A stretch of DNA of 64,000 bases, from contig NZ_ATVX01000005.1 in NCBI RefSeq assembly GCF_000420945.1, positions 124,001 to 188,000 of the forward strand. The letters are read 5' to 3'. This DNA comes from Butyrivibrio sp. VCB2006. Its GTDB lineage: Bacteria > Bacillota > Clostridia > Lachnospirales > Lachnospiraceae. Under the pieces are notes generated by a model that saw nothing but the letters and a program-made list of their open reading frames with translations, had not been told where the DNA came from and did no database searches. Of this stretch, positions 26,576 through 36,288 are shown piece after piece (the first letter of the stretch is position 1; the number at the start of each line of letters is the position of its first letter). The position numbers and the translations under genes were made by a program.

Positions 26576-28327
26576 ATGCGTAGGATTTTAAAAAAGATAA
26601 ATGTACTGCTTGATAGAAAACAAAAGCTCCAGATGGTAGGAATTGTATTTCTTATGCTGATTGGCGGAATCCTTGAATCCTTGGGAATCGCCCTGATCGC
26701 ACCTATTATGCAGATTGTAATGGACCCGGAGAAGGTTCAGGAAAACGAGATTCTTTCAACAGTTTACAATACCTTTAATATGACAAACACTACTCAGCTT
26801 GCGAAACTTATTATGGTTTGCCTGATCCTTGTGTTTGTAGTCAAGAATTTAATGCTGTTTTTGATCAATGTGGTTCAGCTTAAGTTTACCTACACTAATC
26901 AGTTTGCTACTTCAAGGCGAATGATGATCAATTTCATGCAGAGGCCTTATGAATACTATCTAAATGCAGACACCAGCGTAATCCAGAGAAGTATTACCTC
27001 TGATGTCAACAACATGTATGCGCTGATTCTAAGCATTCTGCAGCTTACAAGTGAAGTGATTGTTTTCATGTGTCTTATAGGAATCCTTCTTAGTCAGGAC
27101 GCTCAGATGACAATAACAATAGCAGCTCTTTTGGTGACAGTGCTTCTTATTATCAAGTTTGTGATCAAGCCTATTATGGTCAAGGCCGGTCAGGACAATC
27201 AGGATTATTACAGTGGACTTTATAAGTGGATCAATGAGTCTGTAACCGGAATCAAAGAGATCAAGATTGCCAACAAGGAAAACTATTTTATCAATGGCTA
27301 TGCTGATTGCGGAGCAGGCTATGTGTATGCTGTTCAGAAGTACAATCTGTATAACTCCACACCAAGACTTCTTATCGAAACAATAGCTATTGCCGGAATG
27401 GTTGGTTATATGCTCTTTGATATGTCCAAGGGAGTTGCGCTTTCAGATCTTGTGCCACAGCTTACAGTTCTGGCGGCAGCGGCAGCAAGACTTCTTCCAA
27501 GTGCTAACAGAATCAATAACTACCTGACTTCAATTGCTTATTTTGAGCCATTCATGATGAATGTTACAGATAATCTCCAGCAGGAGATCAATGATGGTTC
27601 TGTTTCTTATGACAGCGAATCATATAGGAAAAAAGTAGTTGTAGATAAGCTTCCAGTTACCAAGGATATTGAGATGAAGGATATCTGCTACAAATATCCT
27701 AATACTGACTCTCTTATTCTGGATAAGGCCTGCATGAGCATTCCTGTAGGTAAGTCTGTTGGTATCGTAGGAACTTCAGGTGCAGGAAAGACCACCATCG
27801 TTGATGTGCTGCTTGGCCTTCTTAAGCCAATAAGCGGCAATATTTTTGCAGATGGAACTGATGTTATGAACAACTATCAGGGCTGGCTTAAAAATATCGG
27901 ATATATTCCGCAGACAATATTCATGGTGGATTCAACAATCCGTAAGAATGTGGCTTTTGGCTATGCTGATGATGAAATAGACGATGCCAAGGTTTGGCAG
28001 GCACTTAGAGAGGCTTCTCTTGATGAATTTGTAAAGAGCCTTCCGGAAGGCCTTGATACTCAGATTGGTGAGAGAGGAATAAGACTCTCCGGTGGACAGA
28101 GACAGAGAATTGGTATTGCAAGGGCTCTTTTTGAGGACCCAGAGGTGCTGGTTCTTGATGAGGCTACATCAGCTCTTGATAATGAGACTGAGGCAGCAAT
28201 CATGGATTCTATCAATAAACTTCATGGTAAAAAGACACTGATCATCATCGCACACAGACTTCAGACTATCGAAAAGTGTGATATGGTCTACAGAATTGAA
28301 GACGGTAAGGCAACAAGGGACCGTTAA
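26576..28327 (+). CDS. PglK-like ABC flippase for lipid-linked oligosaccharide
   Basis: The 583-residue half-transporter has a six-helix membrane domain (about 20-320) and an ATPase domain (about 345-583). Walker A is GTSGAGKTT, the signature is LSGGQRQRIGIARAL, Walker B is VLVLDEATSALD, and the switch histidine is in IIAHRL. The N-terminal LMLIGGILESLGIALIAPIM pattern and location among glycan genes match the PglK/WlaB group, which flip undecaprenyl-diphosphate oligosaccharides. No Wzx protein is in the window, so this is a candidate for that step. The gene at 63264 is a paralogue with the same N-terminal pattern. Confidence 0.87.
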   Translation: MRRILKKINVLLDRKQKLQMVGIVFLMLIGGILESLGIALIAPIMQIVMDPEKVQENEILSTVYNTFNMTNTTQLAKLIMVCLILVFVVKNLMLFLINVVQLKFTYTNQFATSRRMMINFMQRPYEYYLNADTSVIQRSITSDVNNMYALILSILQLTSEVIVFMCLIGILLSQDAQMTITIAALLVTVLLIIKFVIKPIMVKAGQDNQDYYSGLYKWINESVTGIKEIKIANKENYFINGYADCGAGYVYAVQKYNLYNSTPRLLIETIAIAGMVGYMLFDMSKGVALSDLVPQLTVLAAAAARLLPSANRINNYLTSIAYFEPFMMNVTDNLQQEINDGSVSYDSESYRKKVVVDKLPVTKDIEMKDICYKYPNTDSLILDKACMSIPVGKSVGIVGTSGAGKTTIVDVLLGLLKPISGNIFADGTDVMNNYQGWLKNIGYIPQTIFMVDSTIRKNVAFGYADDEIDDAKVWQALREASLDEFVKSLPEGLDTQIGERGIRLSGGQRQRIGIARALFEDPEVLVLDEATSALDNETEAAIMDSINKLHGKKTLIIIAHRLQTIEKCDMVYRIEDGKATRDR

Positions 28328-28388
28328 ACTATACTTAGAATAATTACTGCCAAAAGCGGACGTTGTCTGCAGAGGGCAAGGAGGCTTT

Positions 28389-29525
28389 ATGTCTGGTGGG
28401 GAAGGACTGACCAAAAAGAGAAATGCGAATTTTGAACTGCTAAGGATTGTGGCTATGCTCATGATCCTGGTGCTTCATTATAATTCTCATGCGGATGTGC
28501 TGCTTCATTTGGGCGTTCCGGCCACCAAAGTTCAGCTTTTTGCTACGATATTAGAGGGTTTTTGCATTACCGGACTTAATACCTATGTGTTTCTCAGCGG
28601 ATTCTTTTTATCCAAGTCCAAGATAAGACCCAGCCGCATATTACAGCTGATATGTCAGGTGTACTTCTACACCATTTTGATATCGGTTGCCATGATGATT
28701 GTGGGTGTATATGTTGTCCATACAGATGACTCTGTCTTTAAAACAGTTCAGTATCTTTTCCCAATTTCTTCTGAGCACTACTGGTTTGTAACTGCCTATA
28801 TAATAATGTACGTCTTTGCACCAATCATGAACGCTGCAGTTAATACACTTTCCAGAAAACAGCTTAAGTATTCAATATTGGGACTCTTAGTATGGTTCTG
28901 CTTTATCAAGAGCATTGTTCCTGTAATGTTTGTTACGGATCATTTTGGATACGACTTTGGCTGGTTTTTGTGTCTGTATCTTATCGCTGCCTATGTCAGA
29001 AAATATGATGTGGTTCTTTTTTACAATGCAAAGAGAAGCGCACTGGTATTTGTCGTATCATGCCTTATGATAGGCTTTATGTGCATTGCTATTTACTATT
29101 TCAACTATAGATTTGGCGGCCTCAATTATTACGCAGAGGTTCCTATTCATTTGAATTTCATATTTACTCTTACAGGCTCCCTGGGACTTTTCTCATTTTT
29201 CAGGTTCTACAAGATGAGAGAAAGCCGCTTTGCAGATGCAGTAAGATTTGTGGCACCCCTTACTTTTGGTGTATATCTTCTTCACATGCATTTGGAAATA
29301 AAAGACAGGTGGGTTATTTGGCTTACACACCTTCTTGGGGAAGTGCCTACGGGAAGTATTATTTTATATGTATGGCATCTGCTTAGATCAGTGATCATTG
29401 TTTTTGCAGCCGGTGTTTTTGTGGACTGGATCAGAAAGATGATATTTGAATATGTGGGCAGAGTGCTGCAGGGTACATGGCTCTTTAAGAAAATCAGACA
29501 GTGGGATGATGAGTTATGTCAATAA
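28389..29525 (+). CDS. Acyltransferase family 3 membrane protein
   Basis: The 378-residue protein has about ten membrane segments and opens KRNANFELLRIVAMLMILVLHYNSHAD, the N-x-x-x-E-x-x-R motif and the membrane-embedded histidine of the acyltransferase-3 family (OafA/WecH). SEHYWFVTAYIIMYVFAP near residue 130 is the second family region. Such proteins O-acetylate surface polysaccharides. The ATG at 28389 has AAGGAGG only 4 nt upstream, closer than usual. It overlaps the next gene by 10 bp. Confidence 0.82.
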   Translation: MSGGEGLTKKRNANFELLRIVAMLMILVLHYNSHADVLLHLGVPATKVQLFATILEGFCITGLNTYVFLSGFFLSKSKIRPSRILQLICQVYFYTILISVAMMIVGVYVVHTDDSVFKTVQYLFPISSEHYWFVTAYIIMYVFAPIMNAAVNTLSRKQLKYSILGLLVWFCFIKSIVPVMFVTDHFGYDFGWFLCLYLIAAYVRKYDVVLFYNAKRSALVFVVSCLMIGFMCIAIYYFNYRFGGLNYYAEVPIHLNFIFTLTGSLGLFSFFRFYKMRESRFADAVRFVAPLTFGVYLLHMHLEIKDRWVIWLTHLLGEVPTGSIILYVWHLLRSVIIVFAAGVFVDWIRKMIFEYVGRVLQGTWLFKKIRQWDDELCQ

Positions 29526-31276
29526 ATATCAGAAGTTACTTTATGCCTTATAAGCGTTTTCAGAAGCCCTTGGAAAAGTATTTCTTTCCATTGGTTTTAT
29601 TGCTGTATCCGCTTATAGGTGTAAACTCAGGCCTGGATATTACTGACACCATGTATAACCTGGCTAATTACGAATACATTGACCATGTTTATCCTATGTG
29701 GCTTTTTTCCACATTCCTTAGTAACGTGACAGGAAGCATTATCATGAAGCTTCCTTTTGCAGGAACAATGCTGGGCTTTAGCGTGTACTGCAGCTTTATA
29801 ATAAGTATCATAGCACTTGTTGCTTATTATTCTCTTCAGGATTACATGCCTGGATGGATGATATTTATCGGCCTTTTTATGGCTGAGAGCTTATCCTGGT
29901 GCCCAAGAGTAATAATGTACAACTATCTGACATATCTTCTAATGACTTTGGGAGTGATCTTCCTGTTGAAGGGATTATTTGCCTGGGAGAAACAGGGGCA
30001 TCTGCTTTTTTGGGCTGGTGTATTTCTGGGCCTTAATGTTATGGCTCGTTTTCCCAATGTTGTAGAAGCGGCATTCATACTTGTTCTGTGGTTTTACTGT
30101 GCCATAACAAAGGAGGAGTTCCTGGGAGCTCTTAGAAAAACAGGGATTTGTATCGGGGGCTATCTGGTAGGACTAGGAATTCCTTATTTGATAATAAGTG
30201 TTATTCATGGACCGCTTGCCTACTTTGACATGATTTCAAGCCTGTTTGGAATGACGGAGACTGCTTCTGATTATTCTTCCGGTGGTATGATTTCTATGAT
30301 TATATCCGGTTACACAAGCAGTGCTTCTGCAATGCTGATTTTACTGCCTTGCCTGGTTGCAGGTTTTGTGATGTTTCTTCTTTGGGAAGATAAGTATGTC
30401 TGGGTAAAAAAGCTGTTGTTTAGCCTGGGACTTCTGGTTATTGTAAGATACTATTTTGCTATGGGAGTTCTTACTAGGAATTACCACTATTATGACAGCG
30501 TTTTCAAAATCTCAATGATGTTTATAATAATAGCTCTGGTTTTGAGCATTGTTGGCAGCACGGGTTTTTTGAATGGAAGTAAGCAGGAACAGACACTGGC
30601 GTTTACAACTCTTTTGATAATACTGATAACGCCTCTTGGAAGTAACAATTATACTTATCCTGTAATCAATAATCTTTACATAGTTGCGCCTATAGCTCTC
30701 TGGCTCATGAGAAGGCTTATGCAAAGACTGGGAGAGAGAGAATACAATTTTGCCTGGCAGAGTATGATAACAATGGTTATCATTGTAACTCTGGTACAGG
30801 GAACAATTTTTCATGGCAAATTTGCGTTTGTTGACGGCGCTGATGGTCAGAAAAGAGATACTGTTTCCACAACAATTGAAAAGGCACGGGGAATGGTATC
30901 AACAGAAGGTAACATCACTTCTTTGGAAGAGCTTAGCCAGGTAATTGAAAAAGTCAGAGATGATAACAGTCAGGTATTGTTATTCGGAGGAGTTCCGGGG
31001 CTTGCGTATCTCTTTGACCTTGAACCTGCCATTGGCACGGTATGGCCCGATCTTGACAGCTATACTACAGCTAATTTTGACAGTGAACTGATGGAAATGT
31101 CCGTTTCCGAAAATCCTACTCCGATTATCATTATTGGCAAGGACATGCAGGATTATGCCAACATTGCCGCCAAGTATGATATTTTATTGGACTATATTGA
31201 TAATCACGATTATAATAGTGTCTTTGAGAGCGAAAGATTTATGGTTTTCGCAAATGGATTTGAAAGTGAGGAATGA
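29516..31276 (+). CDS. GT-C-like polytopic membrane protein, function unassigned
   Basis: The 586-residue protein has about eleven hydrophobic segments over residues 20-430 and a soluble C-terminal domain of about 130 residues. The first outer loop has NSGLDITDTMYNLANYEYI, an acidic region after the first helix as in GT-C enzymes, and SWCPRVIMYNYLTYLL and FLGLNVMARFPNVVEA follow. I do not recognise a named family with confidence. It lies directly before the GtrA gene and near GT-C-like genes 32956 and 36275, which supports transfer of a polyprenyl-phosphate sugar outside the membrane, but that is inference. Confidence 0.6.
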   Translation: MSINIRSYFMPYKRFQKPLEKYFFPLVLLLYPLIGVNSGLDITDTMYNLANYEYIDHVYPMWLFSTFLSNVTGSIIMKLPFAGTMLGFSVYCSFIISIIALVAYYSLQDYMPGWMIFIGLFMAESLSWCPRVIMYNYLTYLLMTLGVIFLLKGLFAWEKQGHLLFWAGVFLGLNVMARFPNVVEAAFILVLWFYCAITKEEFLGALRKTGICIGGYLVGLGIPYLIISVIHGPLAYFDMISSLFGMTETASDYSSGGMISMIISGYTSSASAMLILLPCLVAGFVMFLLWEDKYVWVKKLLFSLGLLVIVRYYFAMGVLTRNYHYYDSVFKISMMFIIIALVLSIVGSTGFLNGSKQEQTLAFTTLLIILITPLGSNNYTYPVINNLYIVAPIALWLMRRLMQRLGEREYNFAWQSMITMVIIVTLVQGTIFHGKFAFVDGADGQKRDTVSTTIEKARGMVSTEGNITSLEELSQVIEKVRDDNSQVLLFGGVPGLAYLFDLEPAIGTVWPDLDSYTTANFDSELMEMSVSENPTPIIIIGKDMQDYANIAAKYDILLDYIDNHDYNSVFESERFMVFANGFESEE

Positions 31277-31286
31277 TAGAATATTT

Positions 31287-31781
31287 ATGGAAGATACAAA
31301 GAAAGATATTTTTGACAGGATCATGTCACTGCCTGTTCTGAATATATTTGAACCTTTTTATAAAAAGTACAAGGAAGGTCTTTTATACCTCTTCTTCGGA
31401 GGACTGACTTTCTTCCTTAGTATTTTTCTTTTCTGGTTCATGGACAGCGTTATGCATCTCAATGAGATTGTCAACAATAGTATTGACTGGGTTATTTGCG
31501 TTGCATTCCAGTTTTTTACCAACAGAACCTGGGTGTTTGATGGTAAAGTAGATACCAAGAAGGATTTCCTTAAGCAGGCCGGATCATTTACACTTGGAAG
31601 ACTTTTTACCCTGGTAGTAGAAGACTTACTAATTTTTATCTTTATTACTTTGATGGGATTTCCAAAGATGCCTGTTAAGCTTGGGGCAACTTTTGTAGTA
31701 ATTGTACTTAACTATGTTATAAGTAAACTGATAGTATTCAAAAAGCCGGCACAGACTAAGGAATCTGCCACAGAGGAGTAA
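31287..31781 (+). CDS. GtrA-family membrane protein
   Basis: The 164-residue protein has four hydrophobic segments. It contains YLFFGGLTFFLSIFLFWFM and VAFQFFTNRTWVFDGK, the F-x-x-N-R-x-W-x-F signature of GtrA proteins, which are proposed to flip undecaprenyl-phosphate-linked sugars. The ATG at 31287 is chosen from family length; the open frame upstream to 31134 would overlap the previous gene by 143 bases and lacks similarity. A GAGGA lies rather far upstream (14 nt). GtrB-like partners are at 3678 and 35341. Confidence 0.85.
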   Translation: MEDTKKDIFDRIMSLPVLNIFEPFYKKYKEGLLYLFFGGLTFFLSIFLFWFMDSVMHLNEIVNNSIDWVICVAFQFFTNRTWVFDGKVDTKKDFLKQAGSFTLGRLFTLVVEDLLIFIFITLMGFPKMPVKLGATFVVIVLNYVISKLIVFKKPAQTKESATEE

Positions 31782-31784
31782 ACT

Positions 31785-32921
31785 ATGCGTATAAACTTTA
31801 ATGTACCTCCTTTTACAGGAAAAGAATTCGATTATATCAAGGAATGCGTTGAGAATCAGAAGATTTGCGGTGATGGTCCATATACTGCAAAGGCTAATGA
31901 GTGGATTGAGAAAAAGACAGGTGTAAGCAAAGCACTTCTTACAACCTCCTGTACTCATGCTACAGAGATGTCAGCAATTTTGGCAGGCATCAAAGAAGGT
32001 GATGAAGTAATCCTTCCTTCCTATACATTTGTTTCTACAGCAAATGCATTTGTTCTTCGCGGTGCCAAGGTTGTTTTTGTTGATATCAGACCTGACACCA
32101 TGAATATTGATGAAAATCTTATAGAACAGGCTATTACCTCCAAGACCAGAGCAATTGTTCCTGTTCACTACGCAGGTGTTGCCTGTGAGATGGACACCAT
32201 CATGGACATTGCCAAGAGACATAATCTTATTGTTATCGAGGATGCTGCTCAGGGCGTTATGTCTTCCTATAAGGGTAAGGCCCTTGGCTCAATCGGTGAT
32301 TTTGGTAACTACAGTTTCCATGAGACCAAGAATTATAGTATGGGTGAAGGCGGAGCCCTTCTTCTTAGAGATGAGAAGTACGTGGATGATGCTATTATCA
32401 TCAGAGAAAAGGGTACTAACCGCACACTCTACAAGCTTGGTAAGGTTGATAAGTACAGCTGGATCGAACCAGGCTCATCATATCTTCCAAGTGAGATGAA
32501 TGCTGCATATCTCTATGCACAGCTTGAAAAGGCTGATGAAATCAACGATGCAAGAATGGATCACTGGAACAGATATTACGAGGCTTTAAGGCCTCTTCAG
32601 GAAAAAGGTCTCATAGAGCTTCCTGTAGTACCTGAGGGCTGCGTTCACAATGCCCACATGTTTTATCTTAAGTGTAAGGACTTGGAGGAGAGAACAGGTC
32701 TTATCAATTATCTTCAGAGCAATGATATTCTTCCTGCATCACATTATGTACCTCTCCATTCTTCTAAGGCCGGACTTATCTATGGCGAGTTCAGAGGAGA
32801 GGATAGATATACAACCAAAGAAAGTGAGAGACTCCTCAGACTTCCTATGTACTACAAGCTTACAGATGAGGATCTTGATGAGGTTGTCATGAGAGTTAAG
32901 GAGTACTACAAGTTTTCTTGA
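31785..32921 (+). CDS. wecE: dTDP-4-amino-4,6-dideoxygalactose transaminase (WecE/RffA)
   Basis: The 378-residue PLP aminotransferase of the DegT/DnrJ/EryC1 family has very strong WecE features: NVPPFTGKEFDYIKE, KICGDGPYTAKANEWIEKKTG, ALLTTSCTHATEMSA, PDTMNIDENLIEQAIT, HYAGVACEMDTIM, and SFHETKNYSMGEGGALLL with the PLP lysine in HETKN. WecE converts dTDP-4-keto-6-deoxyglucose to dTDP-Fuc4N. The upstream enzymes RmlA and RmlB are not in the window and must be elsewhere. A GNAT gene at 34793 could provide the acetylation step. GAGGAG precedes the ATG. Confidence 0.9.
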   Translation: MRINFNVPPFTGKEFDYIKECVENQKICGDGPYTAKANEWIEKKTGVSKALLTTSCTHATEMSAILAGIKEGDEVILPSYTFVSTANAFVLRGAKVVFVDIRPDTMNIDENLIEQAITSKTRAIVPVHYAGVACEMDTIMDIAKRHNLIVIEDAAQGVMSSYKGKALGSIGDFGNYSFHETKNYSMGEGGALLLRDEKYVDDAIIIREKGTNRTLYKLGKVDKYSWIEPGSSYLPSEMNAAYLYAQLEKADEINDARMDHWNRYYEALRPLQEKGLIELPVVPEGCVHNAHMFYLKCKDLEERTGLINYLQSNDILPASHYVPLHSSKAGLIYGEFRGEDRYTTKESERLLRLPMYYKLTDEDLDEVVMRVKEYYKFS

Positions 32922-32955
32922 GGCTAAATAACACAAAAACTTGGTTGGGGCGCTT

Positions 32956-34791
32956 ATGAAAAAGTCACGAATGAATATGAGCATAATAGTATCCGCTGTG
33001 GCAGTACTGACTGTAATGGTAGTGACACTTATGTTTGGTGACTATTTTTTCGACCTTAACGATGATGTTTTGATGAAAGATATACTCTCAGGGGCCTACA
33101 CAGGTGCTCCTGAGGGGCGTAATATACAGATGCTGTATCCAATTAGCTGGTTTATCTCGCTATTTTATAAAACAGGGATAAATCTTGACTGGTACGGCAT
33201 CTTTTTATGTGCAATGCAGTATTTGTGCCTGTATTTGGTTACATCAAGGCTCTGCAGAAAAGCAGCAGATTCAAAAAGGGCTGTGTTATACGCGGCCTGC
33301 ATAGCAGTGGCTACCCTGGGCTTTTTCTGGCCTCATTTTTTATTTGTCCAGTATACCTTTGTATGCGGAATGCTCTCTTCTACAGCGGCATTTCTGATTC
33401 TTCTTTCTGACAAGGAGGATAAAAAAGATAACTATATTGCCCTCATTCTGATTCTGGTAGCCTATCTTATCAGGTCGGAGATGCTTCTTTTGACCCTTCC
33501 CATGGTAGGTGTTGCCATACTGATCAAATGGGCATTATCCATGCAGGAATACTGCAGGGCTTCAGTTATGTCTTTTGTAGGGGAAAAGAAACAGCTATTT
33601 AGAAAGTACCTTGGTCTGTGCTTTATGGTTGCTGCAGGGCTTATAATCTGCACTGTGATCCATAAGATTGCCTATTCTCCTGCTGAGTGGAAGGAATTCA
33701 ACAGATTTTTTGACAACAGAACAGAGCTTTATGACTTCCAATATATTCCTGACTATGCAGAAAACAAGGACTTCTACGATAGTGTAGGGCTCTCTGAAAG
33801 TGAGCAAAAGCTCCTAGAGAATTATAACTTTGCGTTGGATGATGAGATAAATGCCGATTTGGTGGGCGAGGTGGCAGAATATGCGGCCCAGACTAAGAGC
33901 GCCGATGAGCCATTATCAGCAAGGCTTTCCAAATCCATGTCGTTATACATATACAGACTTCATCATGTGTCAAAACCAAAGTCCTATGAGTATCCAATGA
34001 CAGATTTTCCTTGGAATATTGGGATTATAGTGCTGTACATTGCCACCGCTCTGGCCCTTTTTGTAATTCATAAGAAAAATAAGCATTACAAGGTTGTTTC
34101 CTGTCTTCTTCTGATTACTCTTTTAGCATGCAGAACAGTACTGTGGCTTTATATTATAATGAGAGGTAGGGATCCGATCCGCATAACTCATCCGCTGTAT
34201 CTTATGGAACTTCTGATTCTTACAGGGATGATTGTACTGTTATCAGAGTCAAAGGGTGAGAAATCTTCTGAAAAGAATTCGAATAAACTTTGGTTTGTGG
34301 CACTTGCCATCGGTCTCATCGGAGCTGCTTCAATTCCAATGCAGAGTAGCGTGATAAACCATGAGAATACAATACGTCAGGCTATGCTTGATAAATACCG
34401 GGCTTTATATGACTATTTTGACGACAACAAAGACAACTACTATTTTATAGACGTTTATACCAGTGTGACACTTGGAGATGCAGCTACGGAGGAATCCGCT
34501 ACCTTTTCAGAGAAGATGTTTGACAGAGTGGATAACAGCTTTGCAAACCATGATCTTCTGGGAGGATGGGCATCAAAGAGCCCTATTTACCAGGATAAGC
34601 TGGAAAACGCAGGTTTTTTGAATGTTCAGGATGCCCTTATTTCTGACGGTGTTTATTTTGTTCAGAATAAAACTTCAGATACGGAATGGCTATTGAATTA
34701 TTACAGGGAAAAGGGAATTGGCATCAGCATAGAACAGACGGATATGATTGCTGATACCTTTGGAATATATAAGTTAGAAAGAGTTGAGTAA
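32956..34791 (+). CDS. GT-C-like polytopic membrane protein, function unassigned
   Basis: The 611-residue protein has about twelve hydrophobic segments. After the first helix it carries FGDYFFDLNDDVLMKDILSG, an N-D-D acidic motif where GT-C enzymes place catalytic acids, then APEGRNIQMLYPISWFISL. A hydrophilic stretch of about 100 residues (235-335) interrupts the helices, and a 150-residue soluble tail ends the protein. I do not recognise a named family. The ATG at 32956 is preferred over an in-frame TTG at 32941. It sits between WecE and its candidate acetyltransferase. Confidence 0.6.
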   Translation: MKKSRMNMSIIVSAVAVLTVMVVTLMFGDYFFDLNDDVLMKDILSGAYTGAPEGRNIQMLYPISWFISLFYKTGINLDWYGIFLCAMQYLCLYLVTSRLCRKAADSKRAVLYAACIAVATLGFFWPHFLFVQYTFVCGMLSSTAAFLILLSDKEDKKDNYIALILILVAYLIRSEMLLLTLPMVGVAILIKWALSMQEYCRASVMSFVGEKKQLFRKYLGLCFMVAAGLIICTVIHKIAYSPAEWKEFNRFFDNRTELYDFQYIPDYAENKDFYDSVGLSESEQKLLENYNFALDDEINADLVGEVAEYAAQTKSADEPLSARLSKSMSLYIYRLHHVSKPKSYEYPMTDFPWNIGIIVLYIATALALFVIHKKNKHYKVVSCLLLITLLACRTVLWLYIIMRGRDPIRITHPLYLMELLILTGMIVLLSESKGEKSSEKNSNKLWFVALAIGLIGAASIPMQSSVINHENTIRQAMLDKYRALYDYFDDNKDNYYFIDVYTSVTLGDAATEESATFSEKMFDRVDNSFANHDLLGGWASKSPIYQDKLENAGFLNVQDALISDGVYFVQNKTSDTEWLLNYYREKGIGISIEQTDMIADTFGIYKLERVE

Positions 34792-34792
34792 T

Positions 34793-35320
34793 ATGAGTGA
34801 TATGGAAATTTTGACCCAGGGTAATCTGGTAAGCTTTAGAATGATAACAAGGCAGGATACTGACCTTGTTGTTAAGTGGCGTAATAACCCAAGAGTTAGA
34901 GATAACTTCGTTTACAGAGAGTATTTTACAAATGAAATACATGAGAAATGGCTTGAAGACTTCGTATTTGCTGGCAAGGTAGTTCAGATGATCATCCTTG
35001 AAAAGGACAGCAATAGGCCAGTTGGAAGTGTGTATTTTAAATATACAACAGAAGACAAAACCGAGGCAGAGTACGGCATTTTTATAGGTGAGGATGATGC
35101 TATCGGCAAGGGCTACGGCAATGAAACTGCCAAACTTGCAACAGCTTATGCTAAAGACTCCCTTGGAATCAAAAAACTTATACTCAGAGCTTTTTGTTAT
35201 AATACAGCAGCAATAAAGAGCTATGAGAATGCAGGCTTTGTTAAATATCAGGACCTTCCGGCGGTAGAGTGCAGTGATGGTCAAAAAAGTGATATGATAC
35301 TCATGGAGAATTGTTTATAA
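34793..35320 (+). CDS. GNAT acetyltransferase, RimJ/L-like; WecD-like role by context
   Basis: The 175-residue protein begins MSDMEILTQGNLVSFRMI and has the acetyl-CoA motif GEDDAIGKGYGNETAKLA and RAFCYNTAAIKSYENAGFVKYQ. It resembles sugar N-acetyltransferases of the RimJ/RimL type. With the WecE-like aminotransferase two genes upstream, acetylation of dTDP-Fuc4N to dTDP-Fuc4NAc is the best guess. It could instead be a second PseH-like enzyme. Start: the ATG at 34793 follows the preceding stop immediately; an ATG at 34802 is possible. Confidence 0.72.
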   Translation: MSDMEILTQGNLVSFRMITRQDTDLVVKWRNNPRVRDNFVYREYFTNEIHEKWLEDFVFAGKVVQMIILEKDSNRPVGSVYFKYTTEDKTEAEYGIFIGEDDAIGKGYGNETAKLATAYAKDSLGIKKLILRAFCYNTAAIKSYENAGFVKYQDLPAVECSDGQKSDMILMENCL

Positions 35321-35340
35321 ATCGAAAGGTGATTTACCAA

Positions 35341-36288
35341 ATGACAGATAAGAGAATCAGCTTTGTTATTCCCTGCTATAGATCAGAGAAAACACTGGGC
35401 TCAGTAATAGAGGAAATTGAAAAGACAATGGCTACCCGAAACGGTTTTAGCCATGACATTATTCTTGTAAACGACGGTTCTCCGGATAATACCTGGGAAA
35501 CCATTCTTTCCGAGGCTTCAAAGGCAGGGGATGGACATATTATCGGCATAAATTTTGCCAAGAACTTTGGACAGCATGCAGCGCTTATGGCCGGACTTAA
35601 CAGATCAACCGGGGACTATGTGGTGTGTCTTGATGATGATGGTCAGACTCCTGCAGACGAGGTATTTAAGCTTATTGATGCTCTGGAAAATGGCGCAGAT
35701 GTTGCATACGCCAGATATGGACACAAGCAGCACAACATATTCAGAAACTTCGGAACCTTTATGAATGAGACTATGGCCTCGGTAATGCTTGGAAAGCCCA
35801 AGGATCTTTTTGTATCAAGTTACTTTGCTGTAAGAAGATTTGTTGTGGATGAAATGGTCAAGTACGAGAGCTCATACCCTTACGTTATAGGCCTGGTCCT
35901 TAGGACCACCAAGAACATTGTGAATGTGGATGTTAATCACAGAAAACGTGAGGTGGGACAGAGCGGCTATACATTTTCAAAGCTTCTTGGCCTATGGATA
36001 AACGGCTTTACGGCGTTTAGCATAAAGCCACTTAGAATTGCTACTTTCACAGGTTTTTCTTTTGCCTTTATCGGCTTCATATATGGGATTTATACCATCA
36101 TCAAGAAGTTTGTAAATCCTGATGTACCGGTAGGATTTTCGGCACTGATGAGCGCTGTAATATTCATTGGGGGCATGCTTATGCTGATGCTTGGCATGAT
36201 AGGTGAGTATTTGGGCAGAGTTTATATATCTCAGAACAAGAATCCACAATTTGTAATTCGCGAGACTACGGAAGATGGAAAAAAGTGA
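35341..36288 (+). CDS. GtrB/DPM1-like GT2 glycosyltransferase
   Basis: The 315-residue protein has an N-terminal GT-A domain: ISFVIPCYRSEKTLG, LVNDGSPDNT, NFAKNFGQHAALMAG and VVCLDDDGQTPADEV (acidic metal site with the Q characteristic of GtrB). Two C-terminal helices follow (about 235-265 and 275-300). It probably loads a sugar onto undecaprenyl phosphate for GtrA (31287) to flip. The ATG at 35341 follows GAAAGGTG; a TTG at 35311 is rejected. It overlaps the next gene by 14 bases. Confidence 0.86.
   Translation: MTDKRISFVIPCYRSEKTLGSVIEEIEKTMATRNGFSHDIILVNDGSPDNTWETILSEASKAGDGHIIGINFAKNFGQHAALMAGLNRSTGDYVVCLDDDGQTPADEVFKLIDALENGADVAYARYGHKQHNIFRNFGTFMNETMASVMLGKPKDLFVSSYFAVRRFVVDEMVKYESSYPYVIGLVLRTTKNIVNVDVNHRKREVGQSGYTFSKLLGLWINGFTAFSIKPLRIATFTGFSFAFIGFIYGIYTIIKKFVNPDVPVGFSALMSAVIFIGGMLMLMLGMIGEYLGRVYISQNKNPQFVIRETTEDGKK

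Noticed and set aside
28354-28372. A small inverted repeat (gcggac/gtctgc) between the ABC and acyltransferase genes, considered as a terminator.
   Set aside because: Only six pairs with one G.U, no U-run, and the next gene appears to belong to the same run.
31134-31286. A 51-codon extension of the GtrA gene.
   Set aside because: It lies inside the preceding membrane-protein gene and has no similarity to GtrA; the family starts near MEDTKKD.
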